Shown: piece after piece, positions 36,302 through 44,137 of the stretch
Layout of the letters: each line of letters opens with the position of its first letter
How positions within the stretch are numbered: the first letter of the stretch is position 1
Assembly: GCA_037045055.1 (NCBI GenBank)
Contig: JBAOHJ010000002.1
Span: 62,001-126,000 of the forward strand
From: Phosphoribacter sp037045055
GTDB lineage: Bacteria; Actinomycetota; Actinomycetes; Actinomycetales; Dermatophilaceae
Direction: 5' to 3'
Length of the DNA: 64,000 nt
The notes under the pieces: model-generated
Told to the model about the DNA's origin: nothing
Database searches by the model: none
The model's input: only the letters and a program-made list of their open reading frames with translations
Made by a program: the position numbers and the translations under genes

Positions 36302-36769
36302 TCAGTCCGCGGGTGGGGCGGAGTCCAGGTGCTCGGCGACTCGCGCCATCGCCGCCCCGAGCTGGGCGAACTGCTCGGGGGTGAGCACGTCCACCAGGTG
36401 CGCACGCACGCTCTGCAGGTGGATGGGCGCCAGGTGCGCCAGCTGCTGCCGACCGGTGTCGGTCAGCTCGATGAGCACGCCGCGGCGGTCCTGCGGGCAC
36501 GGCCGCCGGGTCACCCAGCCGCGGCGCTCCAGCCGGCTGGCGGTGTGGGTGAGGCGACTGCGGGACTGGACAACGAGGTCGGCCAGCTCCGACATGCGCA
36601 TCCGGGCCTGCGGTGCCTCGGAGAGCATCGAGATGATCTCGTACTCGGACAAGGCCAGGCCGTGTTCCGCGAGGTCGTGGTCCAGGGCATCCAGGAGCAG
36701 CCGGCCGCCGCGCAGGTAGGAGCGCCAGGCCCGTTGCTGCGGCTCGGAGAGCCACCGGGGCTCTGCCAT
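36302..36769 (-). CDS. MarR family transcriptional regulator
   Basis: The 155-residue MarR protein has the helix-turn-helix MSELADLVVQSRSRLTHTASRLERRGWV and the wing PQDRRGVLIELTDTG. The ATG at 36769 has GGAGGAGCG upstream. It is divergent from the YceI gene with a palindrome in the shared promoter region, so it probably represses both. MarR-YceI pairs are widespread and often respond to oxidants or quinone-like compounds; the ligand here is unknown. Confidence 0.9.
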   Translation of the reverse strand: MAEPRWLSEPQQRAWRSYLRGGRLLLDALDHDLAEHGLALSEYEIISMLSEAPQARMRMSELADLVVQSRSRLTHTASRLERRGWVTRRPCPQDRRGVLIELTDTGRQQLAHLAPIHLQSVRAHLVDVLTPEQFAQLGAAMARVAEHLDSAPPAD

Positions 36770-36790
36770 CCGCGCTCCTCCGAAGGAATG

Positions 36791-36804
36791 ATTGATGGTT
36801 CAAT
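36791..36804. promoter_or_regulatory. MarR-type operator between marR and yceI
   Basis: ATTGA-TGGT-TCAAT has perfect 5-bp arms with a 4-base centre, 22 bp before the marR start. TTGA-N4-TCAA palindromes are typical MarR-family sites, so autorepression is likely. Confidence 0.55.
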
Positions 36805-36876
36805 GGTGTTCGACCGGGTGCCGAAGTACGGCACCGAGCATAGGACCGCCCACGGGCGGAGAGGGGATTACCCACG

Positions 36877-37407
36877 ATGAGCAGCCTCGCCGACTTGACG
36901 CCCGGGACCTGGACCGTCGACCCGTCGCACACCGAGGTGGGCTTCGTCGCCCGGCACCTCATGGTGACCAAGGTCCGTGGCCGCTTCCCGCAGGTGGACG
37001 GCACGGTCACGGTCGCCGAGCCCTTCTCCGCCTCCTCGGTGACCGCGACGGCCCAGATCGCCTCGGTGACCACCGGCAACGCCGACCGAGACGCCCACCT
37101 GCGCAGCGGCGACTTCTTCGACGCCGACAACCACCCGCAGATGTCCTTCGTGTCGACGGCGGTCGCGGCGGACGCGCTCGAGGGCGAGCTCACCATCCGC
37201 GGCGTCAGCCGGCCGGTGCGCTTCGAGCTGTCCTTCGAGGGGGTGGCCACCGACCCGTGGGGCAACACCAAGGCCGCCTTCGAGGCCAACGCCACGGTGA
37301 ACCGCAAGGACTGGGGCCTGGAGTGGAACGCCGCTCTCGAGGGTGGCGGCGTCCTGGTGTCCGACAAGATCCAGATCGTCCTGGAGGTCCAGCTGGTCAA
37401 GGCCTGA
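36877..37407 (+). CDS. YceI family lipid-binding protein
   Basis: The 176-residue YceI-type lipocalin-like beta-barrel has the family opening GTWTVDPSHTEVGFVARHLM, the SGDFFDADNHPQMSFVS segment and NRKDWGLEWN. These proteins bind isoprenoid or fatty amide ligands such as polyprenyl chains. No signal peptide is present, so it is probably cytoplasmic as in other actinobacterial members. It is transcribed divergently from the MarR gene. Confidence 0.92.
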   Translation: MSSLADLTPGTWTVDPSHTEVGFVARHLMVTKVRGRFPQVDGTVTVAEPFSASSVTATAQIASVTTGNADRDAHLRSGDFFDADNHPQMSFVSTAVAADALEGELTIRGVSRPVRFELSFEGVATDPWGNTKAAFEANATVNRKDWGLEWNAALEGGGVLVSDKIQIVLEVQLVKA

Positions 37408-37412
37408 GCCGG

Positions 37413-37448
37413 CGCGACCGCGTCGCCGGGCGCGACCGCGTCGCCGGG
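37413..37448. repeat. 18-bp direct repeat, 2 copies
   Basis: The 18-base unit starting CGCGACCGCGTCG occurs at 37413 and 37431 with no gap, just after the yceI stop. No function is evident. Confidence 0.8.
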
Positions 37449-37497
37449 CGTGCCCCGGCCCGGGCGGGTCGCGGCCCCAGTGGGTCGCGCGCGCAGG

Positions 37498-37503
37498 TAC
37501 CCT
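37498..37503 (+). promoter_or_regulatory. -10 box before the polysaccharide deacetylase gene
   Basis: TACCCT ends seven bases before the ATG at 37511. The transcript is probably leaderless or nearly so, since there is no ribosome site. Confidence 0.5.
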
Positions 37504-37510
37504 CGCGGCG

Positions 37511-38554
37511 ATGGATAGGCGCGTGTTCCTGCTCACCGCAGCCGCCGCCGGGGTGGCGGCGGCGCTGGGGGCCTGTGCGGGGGCGGGCGGGCCGGGCGCT
37601 GCCACCGCCGGGTCGACGCCGGCCCAGCCACACCCCGACCCGCCCGTCGGGGACGGCGGCGTGCTGCAGAGCGACACTGCCGGCGCGGCGACGTCGGGTG
37701 TCGCGGCGCCGGATGTCGGGGCGTCCGTGTCGCCGTCGTGGCCCGTGCTCCAGACCGGCGCACCCAGCCTCACCGCCCCGGTCGGTGGTCCGCCCAAGCT
37801 CATCGACCGGCTCCCCGGCATCGGGCAGAACGTCGCCCTGACCATCGACGACGGGGTCAGCCCCCAGGTCGTGCGGGCCTACTGCGACCTGGCCCGGGCG
37901 ACCGGCATACGGCTGACGTTCTTCGTCACCGGGTCCTACCCGTCGTGGACCCTGAACCGCGACGCGCTCCGGCCCCTGGTGGACGCCGGCCAGGTGCAGC
38001 TGGGCAACCACACGTGGACCCACCCCGCGTTGACCCGGCTCGGCCCGGCGGCGGCCACCTCGGAGATCACCCGCTGCGAGCGGTTCCTCGTCAAGACCTT
38101 CGGGGTCACCGGCAAACCGTTCCTACGCCCGCCCTTCGGTGCGCACAGCACGTCCTCCGACGCCCTGGCCGCCGGCCTGGGCTACACCGCGATCACGATG
38201 TGGTACGGCTCGTTCGGCGACTCCGGCCTGCTCACGGCCGACGTCCTGCTCGGGGAGGCCCGCCGGTGGCTCAACGCCCAGGCGGTCGTCCTCGGTCACG
38301 CCAACTACCCCACGGTGACCACCCTCTACGGGCAGCTGGTCGACCTGCTGCGCGAGCGGGCGCTGCAGACGGTGACCCTCGACGACGCGTTCTACGGCCC
38401 GGCGGGCCGCTCGCGGGCCGCCATCCCGGCGGCCACGGACGACACCCGTGACCTCGCCCCCGGTCCGCAGCCCACCGGCGCACCGACCCAGCGCGCCCTG
38501 CCCGCCCAACCCGGATCGACGCCGACGACCGCACCGGCGACCAGGCGCCGCTGA
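37511..38554 (+). CDS. Polysaccharide deacetylase family lipoprotein
   Basis: The 347-residue exported protein has a Tat/Sec-like signal with RR near the start (MDRRVFLLTAAAAG) and a lipobox LGAC (residues 19-22). After a 70-residue Pro/Ala linker comes a NodB-type domain: TIDDG (motif 1, with Asp catalytic base and metal ligand), NHTWTHP (H-x3-H metal ligands), and RPPFGAHS (motif 3). It should remove N-acetyl groups from peptidoglycan or another surface polysaccharide. The C-terminal 40 residues are a low-complexity Pro/Thr tail. Confidence 0.9.
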   Translation: MDRRVFLLTAAAAGVAAALGACAGAGGPGAATAGSTPAQPHPDPPVGDGGVLQSDTAGAATSGVAAPDVGASVSPSWPVLQTGAPSLTAPVGGPPKLIDRLPGIGQNVALTIDDGVSPQVVRAYCDLARATGIRLTFFVTGSYPSWTLNRDALRPLVDAGQVQLGNHTWTHPALTRLGPAAATSEITRCERFLVKTFGVTGKPFLRPPFGAHSTSSDALAAGLGYTAITMWYGSFGDSGLLTADVLLGEARRWLNAQAVVLGHANYPTVTTLYGQLVDLLRERALQTVTLDDAFYGPAGRSRAAIPAATDDTRDLAPGPQPTGAPTQRALPAQPGSTPTTAPATRRR

Positions 38555-38606
38555 TCGTCGGCGTGGCTGGCCAGCCGGCAAATCGGCCGGGGGGGGGCCG
38601 GCAGCG

Positions 38607-40214
38607 TCACCGGGCTCGGCGTCGGGCCGTGGCGCGTCGCTGGCTGGGCCGCACCGCCGCCGCACCGTGCTGCGCCGCCGCCAGCGAGAGCATCGCGCCG
38701 TGCGCGGCGAGGGCGTCGACGAGCGCGTCGGCGGACGCCTCGGGGGCCAGGACGTCCACGCGCAGGCCGTGTTCCTCGGCGGTCTTGGCCGTCTGCGGGC
38801 CGATGCAGGCCACCACCGTGTTGGCGTGCGGCTTGCCGGCGATGCCGACCAGGTTGCGCACCGTCGAGCTGGAGGTGAAGACGACGGCGTCGAACGCCCC
38901 GCCCTTGATCGCCTCCCGGATGTGCACCGGCGGCGGCGCGGCGCGGACGGTGCGATAGGCGGTGACGTCGTCGACCTCCCAGCCCATCTCCACCAGGCCC
39001 GCGACGAGGGTGTCCGTGGCGATATCGGCGCGGGGCAGGAACACCCGGTTGATGGGGTCGCACTGCGGGTCGTAGTCGGGCCACTCGGCCAGCAGGCCGG
39101 CGGTCGACTGCTCCCCGGCGGGCACGAGGTCCGGCTCCAGGCCCCAGTCGCGCAGGGCGCTCGCCGTGCTGCCGCCGACCGCGGCGATCCGCAGGCCGGC
39201 CATCGCCCGGGCGTCCAGGCCGTACTCCTGGAACTTCTCGCGCACCGCGCGCACCGCGTTGACCGAGGTGAACCCGATCCACTCGTAGCGCCCGGTGACC
39301 AGACCGGTGACGGCCCGCTCCATCTGCTGCGGGGTGCGCGGCGGCTCCACCGAGATCGTCGGCACCACGGTGGCGCGACCGCCGTATCCGGCCAGCCGGT
39401 CGATGGTGCGGTCGGCCTGGTCCTTGGTGCGCGGCACGAGCACCTGCCACCCGAACAGCGGCTTGCTCTCGAACCACGACAGGGCGTCGCGCAGGCGCAC
39501 CGTCGAGCCGACCACGGCGACGCAGGGGAAGGCCACCGTGCACCGCTCGAGCATCGCGGACACCTCGCCCAGGGTGCTGACGTGGGTGCGCTGGCGGGTC
39601 GTCGTGCCGTGCTCGATGACCGCCACCGGCGTCTGCGGGCAGCGCCCGGCCTCGCGCAGGTCGTCCAGGGCGCCGCCCAACCGCCACGGCTGCCCGAGGA
39701 CCACGACCGTGGTCGACTCCTCGAGGCACCCGCGCCAGTCCGGCGGGGTGTCGGTGAGGCAGACCACCTGCACGTTGCGGGCCGTCTGCGAGGTCAGCGG
39801 CACCCCGGCATACATGGCCACGGATGTCACCGCGCTGACGCCGGGGACGACCTCGAAGGGGATGCCGGCCTTGCGCAGCGCGAGCGCCTCCGCGGCGAAG
39901 CCGTTGAACATCGCCGTATCGCCGTCCATGAGCCGTACCACCAGGCCGCCGTCGACGAGCGCCGCAGCGGTGTCGACGACGAGCTTGGCGCGGCAGGCCC
40001 GGGTGAGGTCTTCGCCGTGCTCGCCGTGGCCGGCGTCGACCACGGTGACGTCGGGTCGCGCGAACGCGCAGACGAACGCGTCGCCGCCGATCTTGTCGGT
40101 CACCACGACGGCGGCCTCGGCGAGCAGCTCGCGCGAGCGCACCGTCATCAGGCTCGGGTCACCCGGCCCGGAGCCGACGAACGCCACTCTGGTCTGGCGG
40201 GGTGCACACGTCAT
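38607..40214 (-). CDS. hemD: Uroporphyrinogen-III methyltransferase / uroporphyrinogen-III synthase fusion
   Basis: The 535-residue two-domain protein is typical of actinobacteria. Residues 1-250 are a precorrin-2-type methyltransferase (VAFVGSGPGDPSLMTVRS; VVVTDKIGGDAFV; PFEVVPGVSAVTSVAMYAGVPLT). Residues 260-510 are uroporphyrinogen-III synthase (VLVPRTKDQAD; GFTSVNAVRAVRE; VVFTSSSTVRNLVG). It makes uroporphyrinogen III for haem and may feed sirohaem or cobalamin. The ATG at 40214 overlaps the stop of a small minisatellite ORF (ATGA). The family's usual neighbours hemA, hemC and hemB are all absent here. Confidence 0.93.
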   Translation of the reverse strand: MTCAPRQTRVAFVGSGPGDPSLMTVRSRELLAEAAVVVTDKIGGDAFVCAFARPDVTVVDAGHGEHGEDLTRACRAKLVVDTAAALVDGGLVVRLMDGDTAMFNGFAAEALALRKAGIPFEVVPGVSAVTSVAMYAGVPLTSQTARNVQVVCLTDTPPDWRGCLEESTTVVVLGQPWRLGGALDDLREAGRCPQTPVAVIEHGTTTRQRTHVSTLGEVSAMLERCTVAFPCVAVVGSTVRLRDALSWFESKPLFGWQVLVPRTKDQADRTIDRLAGYGGRATVVPTISVEPPRTPQQMERAVTGLVTGRYEWIGFTSVNAVRAVREKFQEYGLDARAMAGLRIAAVGGSTASALRDWGLEPDLVPAGEQSTAGLLAEWPDYDPQCDPINRVFLPRADIATDTLVAGLVEMGWEVDDVTAYRTVRAAPPPVHIREAIKGGAFDAVVFTSSSTVRNLVGIAGKPHANTVVACIGPQTAKTAEEHGLRVDVLAPEASADALVDALAAHGAMLSLAAAQHGAAAVRPSQRRATARRRAR

Positions 40215-40405
40215 GAGATCGCCTCCGGGGTCGTGGGACGAGCTGCGTCGACCGGGGTGCCCGTCGACGGGGTCATGGGTCGGCGCACGAGCGCCGGGGC
40301 GCCGTGCGCGACGAGCAGGGCGGCCGGTCGCCGGGCACTCACCCCGCCGGGCCGGGCACTCACCCCGCCGGGCCGGGCACTCACCCCGCCGGGCCGGGCC
40401 GTCAC
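40211..40405 (-). CDS. 64-residue repeat ORF linking rex and hemD
   Basis: The frame starts at a GTG that overlaps the rex stop (GTGA) and ends in a TGA that overlaps the hemD ATG (ATGA), so it would couple translation of rex and hemD. The N-terminal third is a seven-residue repeat (ARPGGVS) encoded by 21-bp tandem DNA units, followed by RRPAALLVAHGAPALV. No family is recognised. It occupies the place where hemA and hemC normally lie, so it may be a deletion scar and not a functional gene. Confidence 0.35.
   Translation of the reverse strand: MTARPGGVSARPGGVSARPGGVSARRPAALLVAHGAPALVRRPMTPSTGTPVDAARPTTPEAIS
40336..40398. repeat. 21-bp tandem repeat, 3 exact copies, in the rex-hemD gap
   Basis: Copies start at 40336, 40357 and 40378. 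The unit starts CACTCACCCCGCC. The period is a multiple of three, so the overlapping small ORF stays in frame whatever the copy number. Confidence 0.9.
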
Positions 40406-41067
40406 CCGGCCACCTCCACGCCGTCGACTCGGTGCTCGCGCAGGTAGGTCAGCACCCGCAGCTCGGTGGCCAGGTCCACCCGTCGCAGGACCACCCCGTC
40501 GGGGACGGTGAGCGCACCGGGGGCGAAGTTGAGGATCGCGTCGACCCCGGCCGACACGAGCGCGTCGACGGCCTCCTGCGCAGAGGCGGGCGGGGTCGCC
40601 ACCACCCCGACGACGCCGTGCAGCCCTCGCACCAGAGCCGGCAGGTCCGGCATGCCCGAGACGACCACACCGCCGACCGACTCGCCGACGAGGGCGGGGT
40701 CGCGGTCGACCAGGCCGGCCACCGAGAAGCCCTCGCCGGAGAAGCCCGAGTATGCCGCCAGCGCGCGGCCGAGGTTGCCCATGCCCACGATGACCACGGG
40801 GTAGCGGCGGGCCAGGCCCAGCACCTCGCCGATCTCGAAGGTCAGCCGGGCCACGTCGTAGCCCACCCCACGCACGCCGTGCGAGCCCAGGTGACTGAGG
40901 TCCTTGCGCAGCTGGGTGGGGCGGACGCCGGCGGCCGCGGCGAGCATGTCCGAGGACAGCGACGAGGTGCCGCGGGCGGCGAAGGTGGCCAGGGCCCGCA
41001 GATAGTCGGGCAGCCGGGACACCGTGGCGACCGGGATGTCGCGGGCCCGCGGCTGCTGCGGCGTCAC
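40402..41067 (-). CDS. rex: Redox-sensing transcriptional repressor Rex
   Basis: The 221-residue protein has an N-terminal winged helix (LSSDMLAAAAGVRPTQLRKDLSHLG) and a Rossmann domain with GMGNLGRALAAY for NADH binding. RKDLSHLG and the C-terminal domain-swapped helix are typical. Rex represses respiratory genes until NADH rises relative to NAD. The start is GTG at 41067 with GGAAGG upstream. A Rex-like operator lies 84 bp upstream, which suggests autoregulation. Confidence 0.95.
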   Translation of the reverse strand: MTPQQPRARDIPVATVSRLPDYLRALATFAARGTSSLSSDMLAAAAGVRPTQLRKDLSHLGSHGVRGVGYDVARLTFEIGEVLGLARRYPVVIVGMGNLGRALAAYSGFSGEGFSVAGLVDRDPALVGESVGGVVVSGMPDLPALVRGLHGVVGVVATPPASAQEAVDALVSAGVDAILNFAPGALTVPDGVVLRRVDLATELRVLTYLREHRVDGVEVAG

Positions 41068-41150
41068 GCTCGGGGACCTTCCTGCGATGCCATACCACGC
41101 CGGGTCGCGTGGCCGTCCACGGGGGGTGTCGGAGCACCAAGGCTAGGGTC

Positions 41151-41168
41151 TTGTGAAGGTCGGCACAA
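41151..41168. promoter_or_regulatory. Rex operator upstream of rex
   Basis: TTGTGAAGGTCGGCACAA is 18 bases long and matches the Rex consensus TTGTGAA-N4-TTCACAA at 7 of 7 bases in the left arm and 5 of 7 in the right. It lies between the glutaredoxin stop and the rex start. Confidence 0.7.
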
Positions 41169-41176
41169 AGTGACGC

Positions 41177-41431
41177 TCACCGCGCGAGCGCGGCTCGCAG
41201 GGCTCGTCCGGAGACCCGCCAGTAGGCCACCTCGCGCCCGTCGACGAGGACCACCGGGATCCGCTCCCAGTAGCGTTCGTGCAGGTCAGGGGCATCATCA
41301 AGGGAGACCTTGACCCAGGACGCGCCGGTCTGGGCGGCCACCACGGCGACCGTGGCCTCGGCGTCGTCGCACAGATGGCACCCCGGTCGGCCGATCAGCG
41401 TGATGCGCGCCTCACCGACCGTCTCACCCAT
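41177..41431 (-). CDS. Glutaredoxin-like protein
   Basis: The 84-residue protein has the thioredoxin fold of the DUF836/glutaredoxin type, with the redox motif CHLC in GRPGCHLCDDAEATV and the cis-proline RIPVVLVDG. It probably reduces disulfides or mycothiol mixed disulfides. M. tuberculosis has a comparable protein (Rv0508) just upstream of hemA. It follows the acyltransferase gene by 15 bp and precedes rex, with the Rex operator in between. Confidence 0.87.
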   Translation of the reverse strand: MGETVGEARITLIGRPGCHLCDDAEATVAVVAAQTGASWVKVSLDDAPDLHERYWERIPVVLVDGREVAYWRVSGRALRAALAR

Positions 41432-41446
41432 CGGGCAGCCCGTTCG

Positions 41447-42901
41447 TCAAGAGAACGCCGACCGGCGCAGCATGAGCAGGGTGTAGAGGGTCTGCTGGAT
41501 GGTCTCGCGGACCTGGTCGGTCAGGTCGAAGGTGAGCATCGGGTCCTCGGCCACCGAGGGGCCCAGGTGGTCGGTGCGGATCGGCTCGCCGAACTCCATG
41601 ATCCACTTGCTCGGCAGCGGGATCATGCCCATCGGGCCGAGCCAGGGGAAGGTGGGGGTGATCGGGAAGTACGGCGTGTTCAGCAGCCGGGCGAGCGCCG
41701 GGACGTTGCCGATGAGCGGGTAGGTCTCCTCGGCACCGACGATGGCCAGCGGGACGATCGGGGCCCCGGCCCGCACCGCTGCTCCGACGAAACCGCCGCG
41801 ACCGAACCGCTGCAGCTTGTACCGCTCGCTGAACGGCTTGCCGACCCCCTTGTATCCCTCGGGGAACACGCCCACCAGCTCCCCCCGGGTCAGCAGCCGC
41901 TCCGCGTCGTAGTTGGTGGCCAGCGTGGTGCCGGTCTGGCGCGAGAGGGTGCCCAGCAGCGGGGTCTTGAAGACCAGGTCACCGCCGAGCAGCCGCAGGT
42001 AGCGATGCGCCGGGTGCTCGTCGTGGACGGCGACCTGGGCCATCATCGCGTCCCAGGCGATGGTGCCCGAGTGGTTGGCGACGATGAGCGCACTGCCCTG
42101 CGCGGGGACGTGCTCGATGCCGCGCACCTCGACCCGGAACCACTGCCGGTAGATCACCCGCAGCAGCGGCAGGATGACGTGCTCGGTCCAGTCGGCGTCG
42201 AAGCCGAAGTCGTCGACCTCGTAGGACCCGGACAGCCGCCGGCTCAGGAAGGCCAGGGTGCGCGCCACGGCCTGCTCCACCTCGTCGGGCCCCTTGCCGG
42301 AGGCCGCGGCGAGGGTGCGCAGGGTGCCGATGAGCGCGGCGAGCAGGTCCTCGAGGTCGGGGGTGAGCTCCTGGCGGGTGAGCGCCGCCGCGAGGACCGA
42401 GTCGGAGATCTTCGGCCCCTCCGGCAACGGCACGAGCGGGGGGTATGCCGTGCGCCGCACCGGACGCTCGGGGGCGGACCGGGCCGGCGGTGCGGGGGCC
42501 GACAGCGCGGACCCGGTGGCCGGCGTCGGCTTCGCCGCGGAACGGGCCGCCGGCGTGCGCTCGGGCGCCGACCCGGTGGCTGACGTCGGCTTCGCCGCGG
42601 AGGCCTGGTCTGGGGCCGTGCCACCGCGGCGGCGCGTGGGACGCCCGCGCGGCGACGCGGTGGTGGCGCTACGCGGGCGGGGCGGTGGCGGGGTGCTCGG
42701 ATCCGGGACGGTGGTCGGCATACCGGCCGGTCGGGCCGCTGACGGCCCCGGCGTCCCCGCTGCCCGCGCCGACGACCCGGGAGTCCCCGACGCCTGCACG
42801 GGCGCGGCCGCGCCGAGCAGCGGGGTGCGGGTGCGCTTGGCGCGCTCGCCTGCGGCACGCGCGGCCCCGGCGGCGAAGGCGTCCGCAGGTCGGGCGGCCA
42901 T
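41447..42901 (-). CDS. Lysophospholipid acyltransferase family protein with long low-complexity N-terminus
   Basis: The 484-residue protein has an N-terminal 150-residue Ala/Pro/Thr/Arg-rich region with internal repeats (AKPTSATGSAPERTPAARSAAKP), then a glycerolipid acyltransferase domain with motif I ANHSGTIAWD (NHx4D), FPEGYKGVGK and AIVGAEETYP. It probably acylates a lysophospholipid or related acceptor at the membrane. M. tuberculosis Rv0502 occupies the same position after galE2. The ATG overlaps the epimerase stop by one base. The low-complexity part is probably disordered, and an internal start near the domain is possible. Confidence 0.85.
   Translation of the reverse strand: MAARPADAFAAGAARAAGERAKRTRTPLLGAAAPVQASGTPGSSARAAGTPGPSAARPAGMPTTVPDPSTPPPPRPRSATTASPRGRPTRRRGGTAPDQASAAKPTSATGSAPERTPAARSAAKPTPATGSALSAPAPPARSAPERPVRRTAYPPLVPLPEGPKISDSVLAAALTRQELTPDLEDLLAALIGTLRTLAAASGKGPDEVEQAVARTLAFLSRRLSGSYEVDDFGFDADWTEHVILPLLRVIYRQWFRVEVRGIEHVPAQGSALIVANHSGTIAWDAMMAQVAVHDEHPAHRYLRLLGGDLVFKTPLLGTLSRQTGTTLATNYDAERLLTRGELVGVFPEGYKGVGKPFSERYKLQRFGRGGFVGAAVRAGAPIVPLAIVGAEETYPLIGNVPALARLLNTPYFPITPTFPWLGPMGMIPLPSKWIMEFGEPIRTDHLGPSVAEDPMLTFDLTDQVRETIQQTLYTLLMLRRSAFS
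42510..42601. repeat. 60-bp-period direct repeat inside the acyltransferase gene
   Basis: A block of about 31 bases starting ACCCGGTGGC and ending CGCCGCGGA occurs at 42510 and again at 42570 with two differences. It encodes the repeated Ala/Pro/Thr segment of the disordered N-terminus. Confidence 0.75.
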
Positions 42902-43941
42902 CAGCCCACCACCGACCGTAGTCGGCCGACCAGCCGCCCGGCGCCGCTGGCCGCCGAGCCGAGCGCACCGAGGACCTTGTCGGAGCCGGGGATCGCCGGG
43001 CCCAGATGCGCGGCGTAGTCCTCGAAGGCCTGGCGGGTGGTGAACGCCGGCTCGAAGTGCATGACCTCGCGCATCCGGGTGGTGTCCAGGCCCCGACCGT
43101 AGGTGAGGAAGTCGATCTGGTCCAGGGAGAAGTCGGCCAGACCGGCCCGGCGCAGCACCGTCCCCATGGTGGTCTTGGCCAGCGGCACCCCGACGGTGAC
43201 CCGGCCGGCCAGGGCCGCCGCCTGGCTCACCGTGAGCATCCCGTCGGCGGCCACGTTGACCAGGCCCGAGCTCGCCCCGGTGGTGGCCAGCACCATGGCC
43301 CGGGTGGCGTCGTCCTCGTGGAGGAACTGCATCCGCGCGTTGAAGCCGACCGGCACGGGCACGACCGGCAGCGCGAAGTAGTCGGTGAACGCGGTGCGGA
43401 TGCCCGGGCCGACGACGTCGGCCAGGCGCAGGATGGTCACCTCGACGTCGGGGCGGCGCCGGGAGAATCCGCGGACGTAGCCCTCGACCTCGACGGAGTC
43501 CTTGCCGAAGCCACTGCTGGGCATGGCCTTGGGTCCGGTGTCCTCGGTGAACTTCGCCGGATCCCGAGGCGAGGCGCCGTAGACCGCCGCCGAGGACTTC
43601 ACCGCCAGGCGTGTGACCGTCTTGGCCTTCTGGCAGGCCGCGAGCAGCTGCATCGTGCCGATGACGTTGATCTCCTTCTGGGAGACCCGCCCACCGGCGG
43701 CCGTCGGGGTGGCCAGGACGTTCATGTGCACGACGGTGTCGGCCCCGGACTGGGTGATGATCCGCCCGATCATGGGGTTGCGGATGTCCGCCCGGACGAA
43801 CTCGGCCCGCCCGATGGAGTGTGGCGGTGGCACGACGTCGACCCCGATGATCCGCCCGATCGACCGGTCGGCGGACAGCTGCTGGACGAGCTTGCCGCCG
43901 AGGTAGCGGGACACCCCCGTGACGAGAACCACCTGCGGCAC
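42901..43941 (-). CDS. NAD-dependent epimerase/dehydratase (GalE2-like)
   Basis: The 346-residue extended short-chain dehydrogenase-like protein has an altered nucleotide motif TGVSRYLGGKL in place of GxxGxxG, and the usual YxxxK tyrosine is not obvious (SSGFGKDSVEVEGYVRG). It may therefore be non-catalytic or use a different substrate. Mycobacterial Rv0501 (galE2) is its positional counterpart. GTG at 43941 is preferred, because GGGGAGG ends six bases before it; GTG at 43947 is too close to that site. It is co-transcribed with the acyltransferase gene. Confidence 0.82.
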   Translation of the reverse strand: MPQVVLVTGVSRYLGGKLVQQLSADRSIGRIIGVDVVPPPHSIGRAEFVRADIRNPMIGRIITQSGADTVVHMNVLATPTAAGGRVSQKEINVIGTMQLLAACQKAKTVTRLAVKSSAAVYGASPRDPAKFTEDTGPKAMPSSGFGKDSVEVEGYVRGFSRRRPDVEVTILRLADVVGPGIRTAFTDYFALPVVPVPVGFNARMQFLHEDDATRAMVLATTGASSGLVNVAADGMLTVSQAAALAGRVTVGVPLAKTTMGTVLRRAGLADFSLDQIDFLTYGRGLDTTRMREVMHFEPAFTTRQAFEDYAAHLGPAIPGSDKVLGALGSAASGAGRLVGRLRSVVG

Positions 43942-44013
43942 GAGCACCTCCCCGGTCAGCTAGCGGGCCGTGGCTCGATCCTATGACGCGCGGGCATGGC
44001 CACTCATCCGGAT

Positions 44014-44087
44014 GCCGCGCCGGTCACGCCGGTATGCCGCGGCGGTCACGCCGGTATGCCGCGGGGGTCACGCCGGCATGCCGCGCC
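44014..44087. repeat. 22-bp tandem repeat, 3.3 copies, containing the octamer
   Basis: Copies start at 44014, 44036 and 44058, with a partial fourth at 44080. The unit starts GCCGCG and ends GTCACGCCGGTAT. The unit junctions create GTATGCCG at 44032 and 44054, and a one-base variant (GCATGCCG) at the third. It lies between the bS22 gene and the epimerase gene. Confidence 0.88.
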
Positions 44088-44137
44088 GACACGTCATGAC
44101 GACCTGCCGGGGCGGCCGGCCGGCATACGGGGGTGGG

